From Cephalopachus bancanus (Eukaryota > Chordata > Mammalia > Primates > Tarsiidae), in contig JAPVLO010000073.1 of assembly GCA_027257055.1 (NCBI GenBank), forward strand, positions 4,495,001-4,559,000: a stretch of 64,000 nucleotides of DNA, written 5' to 3'. The number at the start of each line of letters is the position of its first letter. Position 1 is the stretch's first letter. Position numbers and translations under genes: made by a program. A model generated the notes under the pieces. The model was not told where the DNA came from and ran no database searches. It saw only the letters and a list, made by a program, of their open reading frames with translations. Shown here piece by piece: positions 21,792 to 34,704 of the stretch.

Positions 21792-22228
21792 AAACAAAAG
21801 TATCTTTAGTCATGAATAAACATGACTGTGTATGTAGGAAATCCAAAATTATCTACAATCTGTAAGAATGAATAAGAAAATTTTGGAGTGCTGCTGAATC
21901 CAAAGTCAACAAATAAAATATAATTGCCCGGAGTAGTAACCAGGAAAGTGAGATGCTGGTAATATTCCATTTCTCAATCTGAATGGTGGTTACATGGGTT
22001 TATTTACTTAGTGAAAATCCACAGTTATATATTTCTGGTTAATGCATTTTTTGTAGAAATATTATATTTCACAAAAAGTGTACCTTTTATTAATGGGTAT
22101 AGAGTTTCAGCTTTGCAAGATGAAAAAGTTCTGGAGATTGATTGTAAAACAATGTGAATATACTTAACACTAATTGAACTTCATATTAAAAAATCTATTG
22201 TATGCATTTTACCACAATTTAATTTTTT

Positions 22229-22524
22229 TTTTTTTTTTTTGAGTTGGAGTCTCACTCTGTCGCCCAGACTGGAGTGCAGGGGCCGCTCCCGGCCACCGCA
22301 GCCTCGACCTGCTGGGCTCCAGCAATCCTTCCGCCTCAGCCTTCCAAGTAGCCAGAATTACAGGCATGTGCAACCACGCCCTGCTGATTTTTTTTTTTTT
22401 TTTTGATTTATTGTAGAGATGAGGTCTCGCTGCCCAGGCGGGTCTCGAACCCACGGGCTCAGGCAATCCACCCACCTCAGCCTCCCAAAGGCGTGGGATT
22501 ACAGGCTGAGCCACCGAGCCCGGC
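22229..22524 (-). mobile_element. young Alu SINE, antisense, expanded-linker subfamily
   Basis: Antisense dimer with an internal T run of about 16 in the linker, the same diagnostic right arm as 4753 and 16232, and the duplication CACAATTTAATTTTTT on both sides (from 22213 and from 22527). The target is the terminal 'accacaattta' and A-tail-like region of the L1M 3' UTR. Confidence 0.97.
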
Positions 22525-22564
22525 TTCACAATTTAATTTTTTTAAAAATTAAAGTGTGCTTTAG

Positions 22565-23110
22565 AAAAGATGAATGTCGTTAAGAAAGATATACTAAGGT
22601 TGGTAAGCCTAAATAACACATACAACAATCAAAGTAGAAAACCTGCAGCCCTCCATTGGAGAAAATTCACCTATCTCTAGGCTGAGCAAAATTGTCAGCC
22701 TCATTGACAACTGATGTAACACTATTCTTAGAATTTCCATTCCTTAGTTGTAAGGCAGTATCCATCATAATACATATCACTAATTTAATAATAGTTTTTG
22801 TGTGAAAAAATCCATCATATTTATACCCATCAGTAGACATGAGTATGAAAGTGTGTGAGCCTTCCAATTAAGAAAATAGAATGTGTATAGGAAAAAGCAA
22901 GATGGACCGATTTGCCTGGCCTTAGAATGTAAAACCATCCCTTTTTCTTAAGTGATCTTGAGCACAAGAGTACTCATAATTATAGCAGAATACAAAGAAC
23001 GTCAGTATTATAAGGGGTAACAATTATTTAGCGCTGATTTATTTACATATTGCTTAAATAACATGAATGTAACATTTTAGTAGCTAAGTAGTAGGGATAT
23101 AAGAATATGA
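22565..23110. other. unannotated sequence
   Basis: No repeat or gene recognised. Confidence 0.4.
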
Positions 23111-23117
23111 CAGTATC

Positions 23118-23410
23118 GTCAGGCCTGGTGGCTCACGCCTATAATCCCAGCACTTTGGGAGGTTGAGTGAGAGGATTGCCTGAGACCACAGGTTTAAGAC
23201 CAGCCTGGGCAACTTAGTGAGACCTCATCTCCATAATAAATAAATAAATAATCACCATGTGGGGGGCATGTGCCTGTAATTCCAGCTACTTGGAAGGCTG
23301 AGGTGGAAGGATCACCTGAGCCCAGCAGGTTGAGGCTGCAGTGGTCATAAGCTTGCCATAGCACTTCAGTCTGGGTGACAGAATGAGACTCCAACTCAAG
23401 CAAACAAACA
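23118..23410 (+). mobile_element. Alu SINE, sense
   Basis: 'tcaggcctggtggctcacgc', 'tcccagcactttgggaggtt', linker with (AAAT)n, right arm 'gaggctgcagtggtcataag', tail (CAAA)n. Duplication AAGAATATGA at 23101 and 23411. A mix of older-left-arm and lineage-type right-arm bases; intermediate age. Confidence 0.95.
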
Positions 23411-23419
23411 AAGAATATG

Positions 23420-24050
23420 ATAGCAGTGTTAGTCTCTGATAAAACCATGTTTAACAGGAATGATATTTTTGTATGTATCTGAGGTAGAAAACTTCATTAT
23501 TCATGTTAGACCAGGTGGATAATTCCTGAGTAAATGCACAAGTGCACATTTCCATAAAGAAAATTGACTAAAAATCTCCTTCACTGGTGTTGACTATTGC
23601 ATGCTTATAGGTTGAAAGAACTCTACCAATGTTGTTGTACTTGATCAAAGGCAGTCTATCCAGGCCAAAATGCCTCCCCACCAGGTGTTTTTATACTCTT
23701 TGGACAGATTTGAGCCTTTAGGTGCATGGCTTGGGAAATGAATGCAGGCTGGATTTTGGCTCCAACTACCCTACAACTTGATGCTCTTGTATAGGGCACA
23801 AATTATACAACTGTGTCCAGTCACCAGCCTAGATACACACTGGCTTAGTAATAATATACAGTTGTCAATTTGGCTGGCACTTATGGTGATGCCTGAACAT
23901 TAAATCCTCAGCATTAGATTATCAGTTTGTAATGATACATCTTAATGAACTGACAAAGGAATAGAGGCTTAAGAATGGACTGTAATGTATATAACACTGG
24001 AAATAAATACTATCTGTCCTCTTGGACGAACAATACTCTGTTTGTAAAGA
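23420..24050. other. unannotated sequence
   Basis: Less AT-rich than its surroundings (23600-23830), with no recognised family. Could hold conserved non-coding DNA or an unrecognised old LTR. Confidence 0.35.
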
Positions 24051-24054
24051 GATT

Positions 24055-24342
24055 TTTATTTTTATTTTTTGAGTTGGAGTCTCACTCTGTCACCCAGGCT
24101 GGAGTGCAGTGGCACACTCACAGCCACTCAGCCTCGACCTACCGGGCTCAGGCAAAAGTTCTGCCCCAGTCTTCCAAATAGCTGGAACCACAGGCACACG
24201 CTACCACGCCTGACTTATTTTTTGATTTATTGTAGAGATGAGGTCTCGCCAAGTTGCCCAGGCTGATCGCAAACCCTTGAGTTTAGGCAATCCTCTCACC
24301 TCGACCTCCCAAAGTGCTGGGATTACAGGCTTGTGGCTCGAG
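24055..24342 (-). mobile_element. Alu SINE, antisense
   Basis: Antisense dimer: 'gagttggagtctcactctgt', 'tgatttattgtagagatgag', 'cctcccaaagtgctgggatt', ending irregularly at 'acaggcttgtggctcgagg', so the left-arm 5' end is altered or slightly truncated. Confidence 0.92.
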
Positions 24343-24622
24343 GAAACTTTTAAATACTTGCAGCGAAATTATATTTGTGACATTTGAATGGGATTATCTT
24401 CAAACAATTATATAAGGATGAAGAGGAGGAAGGCTTCAGTGCTTCAGGGCTTTGAGGTTTCAGGCGCAGTTATGTACTCCTGCCAGAGAGGCATATCAAT
24501 ACATTATGGTACTTTTCCATGTCCAGAGTTGGTAACTATAACCTTTTAGATTTACATATAAGAAACGGACTCTATTTTAAAAGGCTGCACAGAGAAATGC
24601 CACTTTAAGTTTGCAACAATGA

Positions 24623-26125
<1,503 letters not shown>

Positions 26126-26129
26126 ATCT

Positions 26130-26400
26130 CTTACCTCAATAATATTCCCAACTCTTAGGGCTAACTCCTTTCAACTGTCACATTTTGGGAACGTTTTCCC
26201 TGATTGACCCTTACCCTGAACGCCCTGTCTGGATTTGTGATCCTCTTATACATTGCCATATCAACCTGAACTCTTCTGTATCATTGATTACACTGTATCA
26301 TCATGATTATGTTGTTTGCTGATCCTTGTACTTTTTTGGCTCCCAGTATTGTAATCTCTTGGGGTTTGGCACTGAGGATTATGTCTTTCCTCGTGATGCT
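26130..26400 (+). repeat. probable L2 3' region, sense
   Basis: 'ttttgggaacgttttccctg' matches the L2 'ctcagggaagccttccctga' segment in position, followed by 'atcattgattacactgtatc' and 'tggggtttggcactgaggat'-type end sequence. Diverged; an L2c or L3 copy is equally possible. Confidence 0.45.
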
Positions 26401-26409
26401 AAAGAGAAT

Positions 26410-28695
26410 ATTTGCCCCTTATTTGATATTCAACTAATGGTGAATCAAATAATTAAGTTCTTACAAAATAATTTACCTCTATTATATACTAACATGAGCA
26501 TCTCTATTGTTTACATTTGATATTTTGCTATCTATTAGCTTCTGTTTGTGCCACTGTCATAAACTCCTTTCAGAAAAGTAAATAAATCAGTTTGTGGGAA
26601 TAAAGAGTACACATTTTTTATACCCCATATAATATTACCTTCAGTATTTTCTGAGATCAATATTTTATTCAAGCCTTAGATCTGTGTTTAGGTGAGTATT
26701 TAACACTCTTCTGTTTCTGAATATAATGAAAATGGTTTGTTTTAGAAAATAGAAAAATTAATACAGATATGTAGTGGTTAATTACAACAAGGGAAGTTAA
26801 TACAGGAAAGCCTGTAGCAAAAGAGTACTATAATTAAGATAGAGAAATTAAAACAGCATAGGATTTTCTACCTTTTTCTCTGTTACTAGGCAGGAATGAC
26901 CAATTAGGTAAGGTATGACATAACCAATGTTATGAATAATAAGGATGCCTTTTCCTTATTAAGACTGCTTCTTCATAATATAAGTTCATTACGTTATAAA
27001 TAATATGTACTTGCTCCTTGCAAAGACAGAATAAAGGTCAGAGTCTGGGTTTGAAATCACTGTTGTTGTTAATAAAGGTATCTGACTTATTGTGTCTACC
27101 TCTTCTTGATTTTGGCATTTTCTTTTTTCCATAAGCAGTTTATAACCCTGAGAATTTGTCTTTTTCTGTAGAATATAAGCTATATACCCAGGTACATACA
27201 CTGAAGACTTAATTATACCTACGGGCATTTAAAAACTAAGTAAAACCTAATTCAGTTGTTGGAGTTTTAATAGGAGTTGTACTCAAATAGGAAATGCCAA
27301 CAATAGAGTTTATTTCAACATGAGTTATTTCTTAGAAACATAGACTTTGCTTAAATATCTGCTACCTTTCAGAAGACTCTAGTGATAAATACTGGAAGTA
27401 AAGTTTTGTTCCCAAATGACAGTGTTTTAAATAGTCATATGATTAGTAGTGGTCTCACAGGCTATTGTTTTCGTTTTTGCAGACTTTTTTTTTAAAATGT
27501 AGCTTACTCATTTGCTTCTTGTATATGTTATGTAACAATGCCAGAGTTCCAAAAGGAGACTATACCACACAGTCAGTATCTTTCCCTGCTCAACAACATA
27601 CCGTCTGTCAGCTATCCATTTGCTGAGTGTGGCTGAAACAAAGCACTGATCAGGCAGTTGTGAAGATGAATAATACTGCTAATTGTGACTGACAGCCTAA
27701 TTAAGTTGGAGATGGGGATGAGGGCGGGGCGGGTAGCCCAATGTAGATGATCTGCCTAAACTGAACCTCCCATTAACCTCACAGGACACTCAGCTAATTT
27801 AACAGTTGGACTTGGAATTTTTTTCCTTAGAAAGTGTTTATATTCTCTATAATTCATTACGTAGAAGAATTATGTAGAAATTATTTAAATATTATAATCA
27901 AACTCATTATTGGATAATGGGTGTTAATACTTATAGCTAATACAGGTCACATTTTGATACATATCAATAAACCAAATATGTTATTATTTGTTTTGTGAAA
28001 TGTATGCATATCTTTATTTTCAATCTTCTGCAAGAAATCTGTTTTATAAAATAGGTCCTGTGATTTCATCCAATAGCAATGCTTCCAAAATAGATACAGA
28101 AACTTACTTAGATAAACTTAAGTGAAGTGGGCACTGAACACTGGGCATGAGGGCACAAAGTTGGGAACAACAGATGCTGGGCTTTGGTAAAGGAGGGAGG
28201 ATGGGAGGAGGATGATGGGGCACACAACTACCCACTGAGTACCATGTTTATTATTAGGTGAAGGAGGGCTTGCTAGAAGCCCAATCACCTTCATGCAATC
28301 TACTTCTGTACGCCACAATTCTAAAAAGAAAAAAAAAAACAGCTTGCCCAATATTTAAAGACCTGGCCTGCCAATGTTTAATGCCTGCAATCATCCAATA
28401 AAATATTTATTTAGTGTCTATACTTTTTTTAGCAGCATGCAAATAAAATGAAGGACAGAACTTATTTGCAATGTGAGCTGCTTCCCAATCTAGTGCATTT
28501 GATTGCTAGTTAAATTCTTACAAAATTCCTGGTCATTAAATATGATGCAGCAGTATCTAACAATGCTTCCCAAAAATGTGTTACAGAAAACACAATATTC
28601 TGTCATAAGAGGAACTGGGGCAATGTAAATTTGGGAAATTCTTTAGGTGTGAAGACTTAAACTACATAATACCTTTGTCTTACATAGAACATTCA
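26410..28695. other. repeat-poor DNA
   Basis: About 2.3 kb without recognised repeats or exons. 27590-27725 has features of a conserved non-coding element (see findings). 28118-28351 antisense is an unremarkable 77-codon frame. Confidence 0.4.
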
Positions 28696-28699
28696 AGTA

Positions 28700-29115
28700 G
28701 CCCCAAAACATGAACAACTAACTTCAATAATCAAGAAAATGCAAACTAAAATAATGATGATACTTTTTTATTGATTATATCAAAGACTATGAAAAAAAGA
28801 TAATCTTCAGTGGTGACAAAGAAGTGGGGAAATGGACATGCCCACATATAAAATGGGCAAGCTTGGCTGGTTGTTCTGTAAATTGATACCAATTTTCTGG
28901 CTCAAAATATGTGCCAAAAATAAGTTTACATTTTGATTCAGCAATGATTTACACCCCCCCCCACACAAACACACACACACAGTCTGAAAGTTTTCTCTGG
29001 GCTACATTAAAATTATGAGGTGGGATATAATCATGTTTTCTTTTTTGCTTATGTATATGTCCTACTTATTCAAAACTGATGTTTTAAAAAGAAACATTAA
29101 AATGTCATTAAAAAA
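28700..29115 (+). repeat. probable L1M/HAL1 3' region, sense
   Basis: 'aatcaagaaaatgcaaacta', 'agtggtgacaaagaagtggg', 'gttgttctgtaaattgatac' and 'cattttgattcagcaatgat' follow the order of the L1M/HAL1 3' region ('gaaatgcaaattaaaac', 'ctggcgaggctgtgg', 'gcaaattggtacaa'). An interruption of C9 plus (CA)n sits at about 28953-28980. Confidence 0.6.
28953..28980. repeat. C9 run and short (CA)n
   Basis: Nine C residues followed by an imperfect CA repeat. Confidence 0.9.
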
Positions 29116-29119
29116 TGCT

Positions 29120-30110
29120 TCAAATAATTTAACCTAAAACTGCACAGTATATTTTTAAACTCTGGCTTTTACAACTGAAAATAAAATCGAAGAAGAAACA
29201 ATTCAACATTTAAAACAGTATTGTTTAACAGTTAATACCTTTGAATCTCATAGAATGTGTTGATATAGAATCCAAGAAACTGCATGAAGTTGGATATTTA
29301 TAACCAAGTGAGCAAAGCTAAAGACAACATGAACAAAGACTATTTCTGGCAACACTCAACTGTTTTATCATTCAGTCCACAAAGCTGAACTTGGTACATC
29401 AATTTGTTGCGATGAAGATGAAAGCCAACTTTATTTGAAGAAAACACTTGAAGTGAATGGACATTCACAGAAATATCAAGCTGATGTCAAAAGATACTAA
29501 TCTTTAACATAATACTCGTAGGATGCCATATTACTTCTATCATTTTAGATATGTTACTTGTAATTTTATTATTATAACATCCATTGTTCTATACAAATAT
29601 ATGATTAAATGTAGAATCTTTAATAGTCCAAAGGGACAGGTTAAAAGTAGTTATGGACTGTTACCACTACTTGAGAGTACATCCAGAGAAGAGAGGCTAA
29701 TCAACGAAGAAGGCAATATTTACAGATTTAGATTAAAATAGATCTGTAAAGGAAACAGGACACGATAAATTCAATAGAAATGAACAGTGATGTTATCCGA
29801 TGAGAAGTACAGAGGGGATGTAAATTAAGAATAGTTGATTGTATCTGCTTTAAAAAGTGTACCCGAAAAAAACATTGTTTGTTGGAATGCTTGCTATGGT
29901 TTGTATTTTACTTAAAATCAAATTAAGTCTACTCTAGTGATCTAAATAAGCATATAGCTGAACGTGAACTCAAAATAAAGCGAATATATAAGACTGGCAA
30001 GCATAATACATATGTGTTATTTTAGAAAAAAAGTAGTCTTTAAATGATTTCTCCATCAAGAGTGTCCCCCCAAAATAGAAGTGCTATTTCATATAATCAT
30101 AACTTAAATT
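29120..30110. other. unannotated sequence
   Basis: No element recognised. 29280-29500 is less biased in composition than its surroundings but has no open frame of note. Confidence 0.4.
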
Positions 30111-30162
30111 TGAAAAGTTTTTTTTGTTGGTGTTTTATTATTCATTTGTTTGGTTTTTTTTT

Positions 30163-30467
30163 GTAGTGCACAGTGGCTTAGGTTTATAATTCACCACTTT
30201 GGGAGACTGAGGCAGGATAATCACTTCAGCCCAGGAATTCAATACCAGCCTGGGCAACAGAGCAAGAGACCTTGTCTCTACAAAGAAATAAAAATATTTA
30301 AAAAAATTAGCCACACGTGGTGACGCGCCTGTAGTCCCAATTACTCAGGAGGCTGAGACCATAGTTCTCCAGAGTCTAGGAGGTCGAGGTTGCAGTGAGC
30401 CATGATGGTGCCACTACTCTCCAGCTTGGGTGATGGAATGAGATTATGACTCAGAAAAAGAAAGAAA
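30163..30467 (+). mobile_element. Alu SINE, AluJ-like, sense
   Basis: 'gtgcacagtggcttaggttt', 'ccactttgggagactgaggc', 'cagcctgggcaacagagcaa', right arm 'gaggttgcagtgagccatga', tail degenerated to (AAAG)n. Both arms are diverged and a short internal deletion precedes 'gagaccatag'. Confidence 0.92.
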
Positions 30468-30924
30468 AGTATTTTTTCCATGTAGAGAAATGTTTTATAA
30501 CCTAGATTATTTTATTCAATTTTCACAGTAACTGTACATGCTTCTATCTGTATTCGAGAAATACTACAATAGTATATCAGTTATTTCAATCCTGTTACTA
30601 TGTGGTCTAGTACGGTAGCCACTAGACACATATGGCTTTTAAAATTTAAGTTTAAATAACTTAAAATTAAAAAAAAATAAACATTGATTTCCTTAGTAAC
30701 ACTAGTCATGTTTCAAGTGCTCTAAAGTCAAATATGGGTAATGGTTCCTCTGTTGGACACTACAGGTATATATGCATCCTTGTAGAACATTTTATGGACC
30801 AGGCTGAGGAGAATGCTTGGGAGTGAACACATGGCCTCTTAATTAGGCTGTGAAAGAAAAACCCTTATTAGTAACCAAGGTGTAACCATGTGCAGAGCTT
30901 TCGGAATTATAGTCTACAGTGTGG

Positions 30925-31040
30925 TGAGTCAGATTGGGAATGGTTACCTCCATTTTATAGACGAAGAAAACATCTTTCTGTGAGGCCATATATTTAGTAC
31001 ATGGCAGACCTACAAGCAGAATTAAGTCCAAAATCTCAGC
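30925..31040 (-). repeat. MIR SINE fragment, antisense
   Basis: 'cctccattttatagacgaag', 'aaaacatctttctgtgaggc', 'acatggcagacctacaagca' follow the antisense MIR core. Confidence 0.6.
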
Positions 31041-31044
31041 TAGT

Positions 31045-31455
31045 CAGAGATTACACTTTTAGGGAAAAGAAAATTCGATGTAGCTTCCATTCAAAGTATA
31101 ACTGAACATAATTCACCGTAAGGGAGTTCAATACAAAAATTACTATCGTATTTTTCTCAACCTTTCTGTAACTATATTACTAAAAACTATAGCCTGCCAC
31201 TAACTTAATCTTATTTAAACTGTTAGATATAAGGAATCTCCAAAAATGCTTGGTACTAAATTGTAGACAAATTTCCAAGCACTAATTGATTTGACCAATA
31301 TGGCTAATGTATTACAGTGAAAGGGCAAAATTGCACAAATTCAGTAAATCAATCATTTAAAAGCCTACTTAATGAGTTAGATAATTTGGCAGAATGTGCT
31401 ACAGTGGTCAAGGTAATCAGTGTCCAACTCATGGCACACATGCAGTCAGCATTCA
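31045..31455. other. unannotated sequence
   Basis: Nothing recognised. Confidence 0.4.
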
Positions 31456-31472
31456 CTTAAGAGTTTAATGGA

Positions 31473-31758
31473 GCCGGGCTCGGTGGCTCAGCCTGTAATC
31501 CCGCGCCTTTGGGATACTGGGGTGGGTGGATCACCTGAGCCCGTGGGTTCGAGACCCACCTGGGCAGCGAGACCTCATCTCTACAATAAATCAAAAAATC
31601 AGCCGGGCGTGGTAGCCTGTAATTCCAGCTCCTTGGAAGGCTGAGGAGGAAGGATCGCCGGAGCCCAGCAGGTTGAGGCTGCGGTGGCCAGGAGCGGCCA
31701 CTGCACTCCAGTCTGGGCAACAGAGTGAGACTCCAACTCAAAAAAACAAAACAAAAAA
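31473..31758 (+). mobile_element. young Alu SINE, sense, CTCCTTGG subtype
   Basis: 'gccgggctcggtggctcagc', 'tcagccgggcgtggtagcct', then 'agctccttggaaggctgagg', 'aggaaggatcgccggagccc' and 'gtggccaggagcggccac'. A deletion of about 6 bases precedes 'cctgtaattcc'. Perfect duplication AAGAGTTTAATGGA (31459-31472 and 31759-31772). Shares right-arm diagnostics with the copy at 63754. Confidence 0.97.
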
Positions 31759-31774
31759 AAGAGTTTAATGGAAT

Positions 31775-34510
31775 TTAACTTACTCTGTCTTAGTCAGAAA
31801 AATACTGGCCATAAAGCAGTATTTTTAGGAGATCTCTGATATATATGAAAAGAAGATGATTATGGACTAGTTTGAGCATAAGCAGCACATTGAGAAAAGG
31901 CATTGCGTTACTAGTAAAACAATTTTGGAAGAACAGAGTCCTGAATTCACTTTAAAGATACTTTTGACAGTGAAATTCCTGAGTCTATGACTTCAAAAAT
32001 AATAATTATAAAAAATAATTATATAGTAAAATAGCTTTTCTGAATCTTCCCCTCTTTGTCCAACTGGGCATGCCCTGCATGGCCAAGAGAAAACACACAT
32101 ACCTACCCTTTACTCACTTCTCCCTAGATAATCACTCATCATTTTCCTGCTCTGACAAACAGGAAGACCAGCCCTTACCATACTCTAGTGGATTGTGGTA
32201 ATGGTCTACTATTAAATAGAATTATATTGTAAAATGAGGAATGTTCTATTGTCAAAGAATTTCAGAGCAGGAAGGACCCTAAAAGGTCATATATGGCTCT
32301 AATACTTCTCTGCATATATTTGCATATAAGAAGCACCATAGTAGGGTCTGTCTCAGTTACATTTACCTTCCCTAAGAACAGGCTTGGGAAGTTAATACAG
32401 GACCCTCTAGGCAGCCTGGAGGCAGCAAGAGAAAAGCTTGTATTAGTGTACAAGTCTGGGAGGGGCTTTCTGGTGCATGTGTATTATGGTAGGGCCCAAG
32501 AGTCTGCATTTCTATCAAATTCCCAGGAGATTTGTCATGGCTCATAGGAAACTTTTTTGGAGAGTCAGGCTCAACAATCAGCAGGCTATAAGTTTTGCTG
32601 CAGTGCATATTAAAATGGCAACACTTTTTCCTCTAATATTCGGCCAAGATCATGGTTGTAAGTTTTCATGATAGCCTTATTTGCAGGCAGATTGTTTTCA
32701 GGGAAATAGTTTTAATACTAAAGAAAGAAAAAGCAACTCAAACTGTCTTTGATAGGAATCAAAACTACCTGGACTAAGTGAATGAAATGGATAAGAAGCA
32801 AAATTTGTACTCTAAAAAAGATTTTGCAAATCTGTAGCTGTAGTACATTCTGCTCTTTGGGTAGGAAAATGTGGCATCATGGCCTATTATAGGACATTGT
32901 GTTACATGCACTTATTAAGCAAACATGAATATTTATTGCTTAAAATAGTATAACATTTTATTTAAAGAAGAAGTATTAACCTCTGGTTTAGTACTATTAT
33001 ACTAAATATAAGCACCCAAGTCTACCTCTCTTCTCTCTCTTTGCTTTAAAAATAATATAATTGTACAAAAATTGGATAAAGAAGAAGTGTGAGCAGAGGA
33101 CCAAAAACTTTGAGAAACCAGGTATAAAGGAAGAAAATGAAAGGGCCTAGGATGACAAACAAGAGAATGAAAAAAAAATGCAGCCTAAAATACCAGCAGT
33201 AAGCGCTTACTTGCCAGGGAACACAAAGGGCAAGGGTGGGTCATGGTACAATCATCAGGGGAATTAATTAAAATCCACCATTGAGAATGGGCTGGCTGGT
33301 AGAACACCTACTCCTCCCACACCCTCTCCACTTAATAGAGGAGAGCTTTCTCACAGAAATGGCTTTTGCCCCTAGGATAAAGTCTGAGAAGTGCATTATT
33401 AGTCTAAGAAAACAAACCATCTGTCTGCAGAAAGCACCCAAAATGGGTAGAGGAATGAGAAAGATAAGCAGAGTAGTTTAACCTTAACTCCCAGCCTCAA
33501 TTACAAATTTACTAATTAAGTCAGCCATGCTGGAGTAACATTGTTTGGGCAATAGTGGCAACTTGGTCTGCTCAATCCTAAAGTGAAGACCCTAAAATGA
33601 AACTTTTGTCTGTCAGCATATTCTCATTTTAAGGGAAAAACTTATTTGTGAAAGAAACCTACACAACCATGGAGAATATCTACTTCAGATGCTAATGATA
33701 TTACTTAGCTTAGTCCTTCATTCATACATTGGACCAGCTGCCTAAAAACTTTAGACACTTGGAAAAAGCCCAACAGCATAAAAAAGAAAGGGGTGGAAAA
33801 AAAAAAAAAAAAAGAAAAGGAACAAGTGTAGTAAGCGGCAAGAGATGAAACATAATTCAGGGAAGAGAGGAAATCATCTTCCCTAAGAATCTTCCGACTT
33901 GTGTTTTCAAAAAGATTTTAATGACTCCATGAATTAAAAATAGTCTGCTGGCTATTACTTTCTGTTAAAAAACGCTATCATTTATAGCAGAGACTCAATA
34001 GATAGAAAAACAGATAACCAAGGTGATTATCTGAGTAACACAGATAATCGCTAGAACTCAGAATAATAGAACTAGTAAAAATGAGTAATGGTGATAAATT
34101 ACTAAATTCTTAAAACTTTTCATAGCAGGTAGTCACCATATTCTATTTGTAGTTGATAAGTCAAGAAATAAAAGCAGTATGTTTCATATAATATACACCG
34201 CAGGAATTCAGCAGAATCAATCGGTAAATTGGTGGGAAAAAGATATTGTCTGAATTTAGTTTTTTTTAGGTGTTTGTGGAGCCAGCCAAAATGTCCTGTT
34301 TAATACCTTCAGGACTCCTTTCAGTTCATGAACTGTCACATCTACCAGCATATATTTAATATGCTTGAATATCTTTATAAGGATAAATTGAAACAGTAGC
34401 CAATCTCATGTTTATTATTGAATGTTCTCTGAAAAGTATTAGTCATGAGGAAAATATGAATTGTAAGTTTCTTTGAGCAGAGAGTATTTTATTTTCTATT
34501 TTCAAGAGAC
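31775..34510. other. repeat-poor DNA with a 68-bp duplicated block
   Basis: No full element recognised. 32490-32557 is nearly identical to 37111-37179. A pure A run lies at about 33799-33814. Confidence 0.4.
32490..32557 (+). repeat. copy 1 of a near-identical 68-bp pair (MER5-like core)
   Basis: Matches 37111-37179 with one substitution and one single-base indel. The first half ('gagtctgcatttctatcaaa') looks like the MER5 interior, but the usual MER5 flanks are not evident here, unlike at the partner locus. Confidence 0.85.
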
Positions 34511-34520
34511 TTAAAATAAA

Positions 34521-34698
34521 TTTTTAAAAATTAGTTGGGCATGGTAGCATGCGCCTGTAGTAGTTTTGGCTACTGGGAAGGCTGAGGCAGAAGGATTGCT
34601 GGAGCCCAGCAGGTCGACACCGGGGTGGCTGTGAGTGTGTCACTGCACTCCAGCCTGGGCAATGGAGTGAGATTCCAACTCAAATATATATATAAATT
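34521..34698 (+). mobile_element. 5'-truncated Alu, right arm only
   Basis: Starts in the linker ('aaaattagttgggcatggta'), then the right arm with 'gtcgacaccggggtggctgt' and 'gagtgtgtcactgcactcca', and ends 'ccaactcaaatatatatata'. Its right-arm variant matches the Alu at 2879. Confidence 0.93.
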
Positions 34699-34704
34699 AT
34701 AAAA

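Larger units (their letters stand above)
18000..22560 (+). repeat. stacked L1M LINEs, sense, EN to 3' UTR, with four Alus
   Basis: 18000-18890 is ORF2 DNA from the endonuclease/linker region ('catatcctggaccataaaac', 'aagtgtcaataaatttcaaa', 'gtgctttacgggaaatttat'). 18930-20880 is ORF2 C-terminus plus 3' UTR ('aaacttctagaagatagcat', 'aatttatagcagctttattc' equivalent, 'taccaaaaactgctctaaaa' equivalent). 20905-21870 resumes with ORF2 middle/RT DNA ('aatggatggttcttaaaaaa', 'tccaggtccagctgacttta'). 21900-22220 is another 3' UTR ('tgaatggtggttacatgggt', 'tgcattttaccacaattta'). All frames are destroyed. Old L1M families fit the divergence. Confidence 0.8.
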
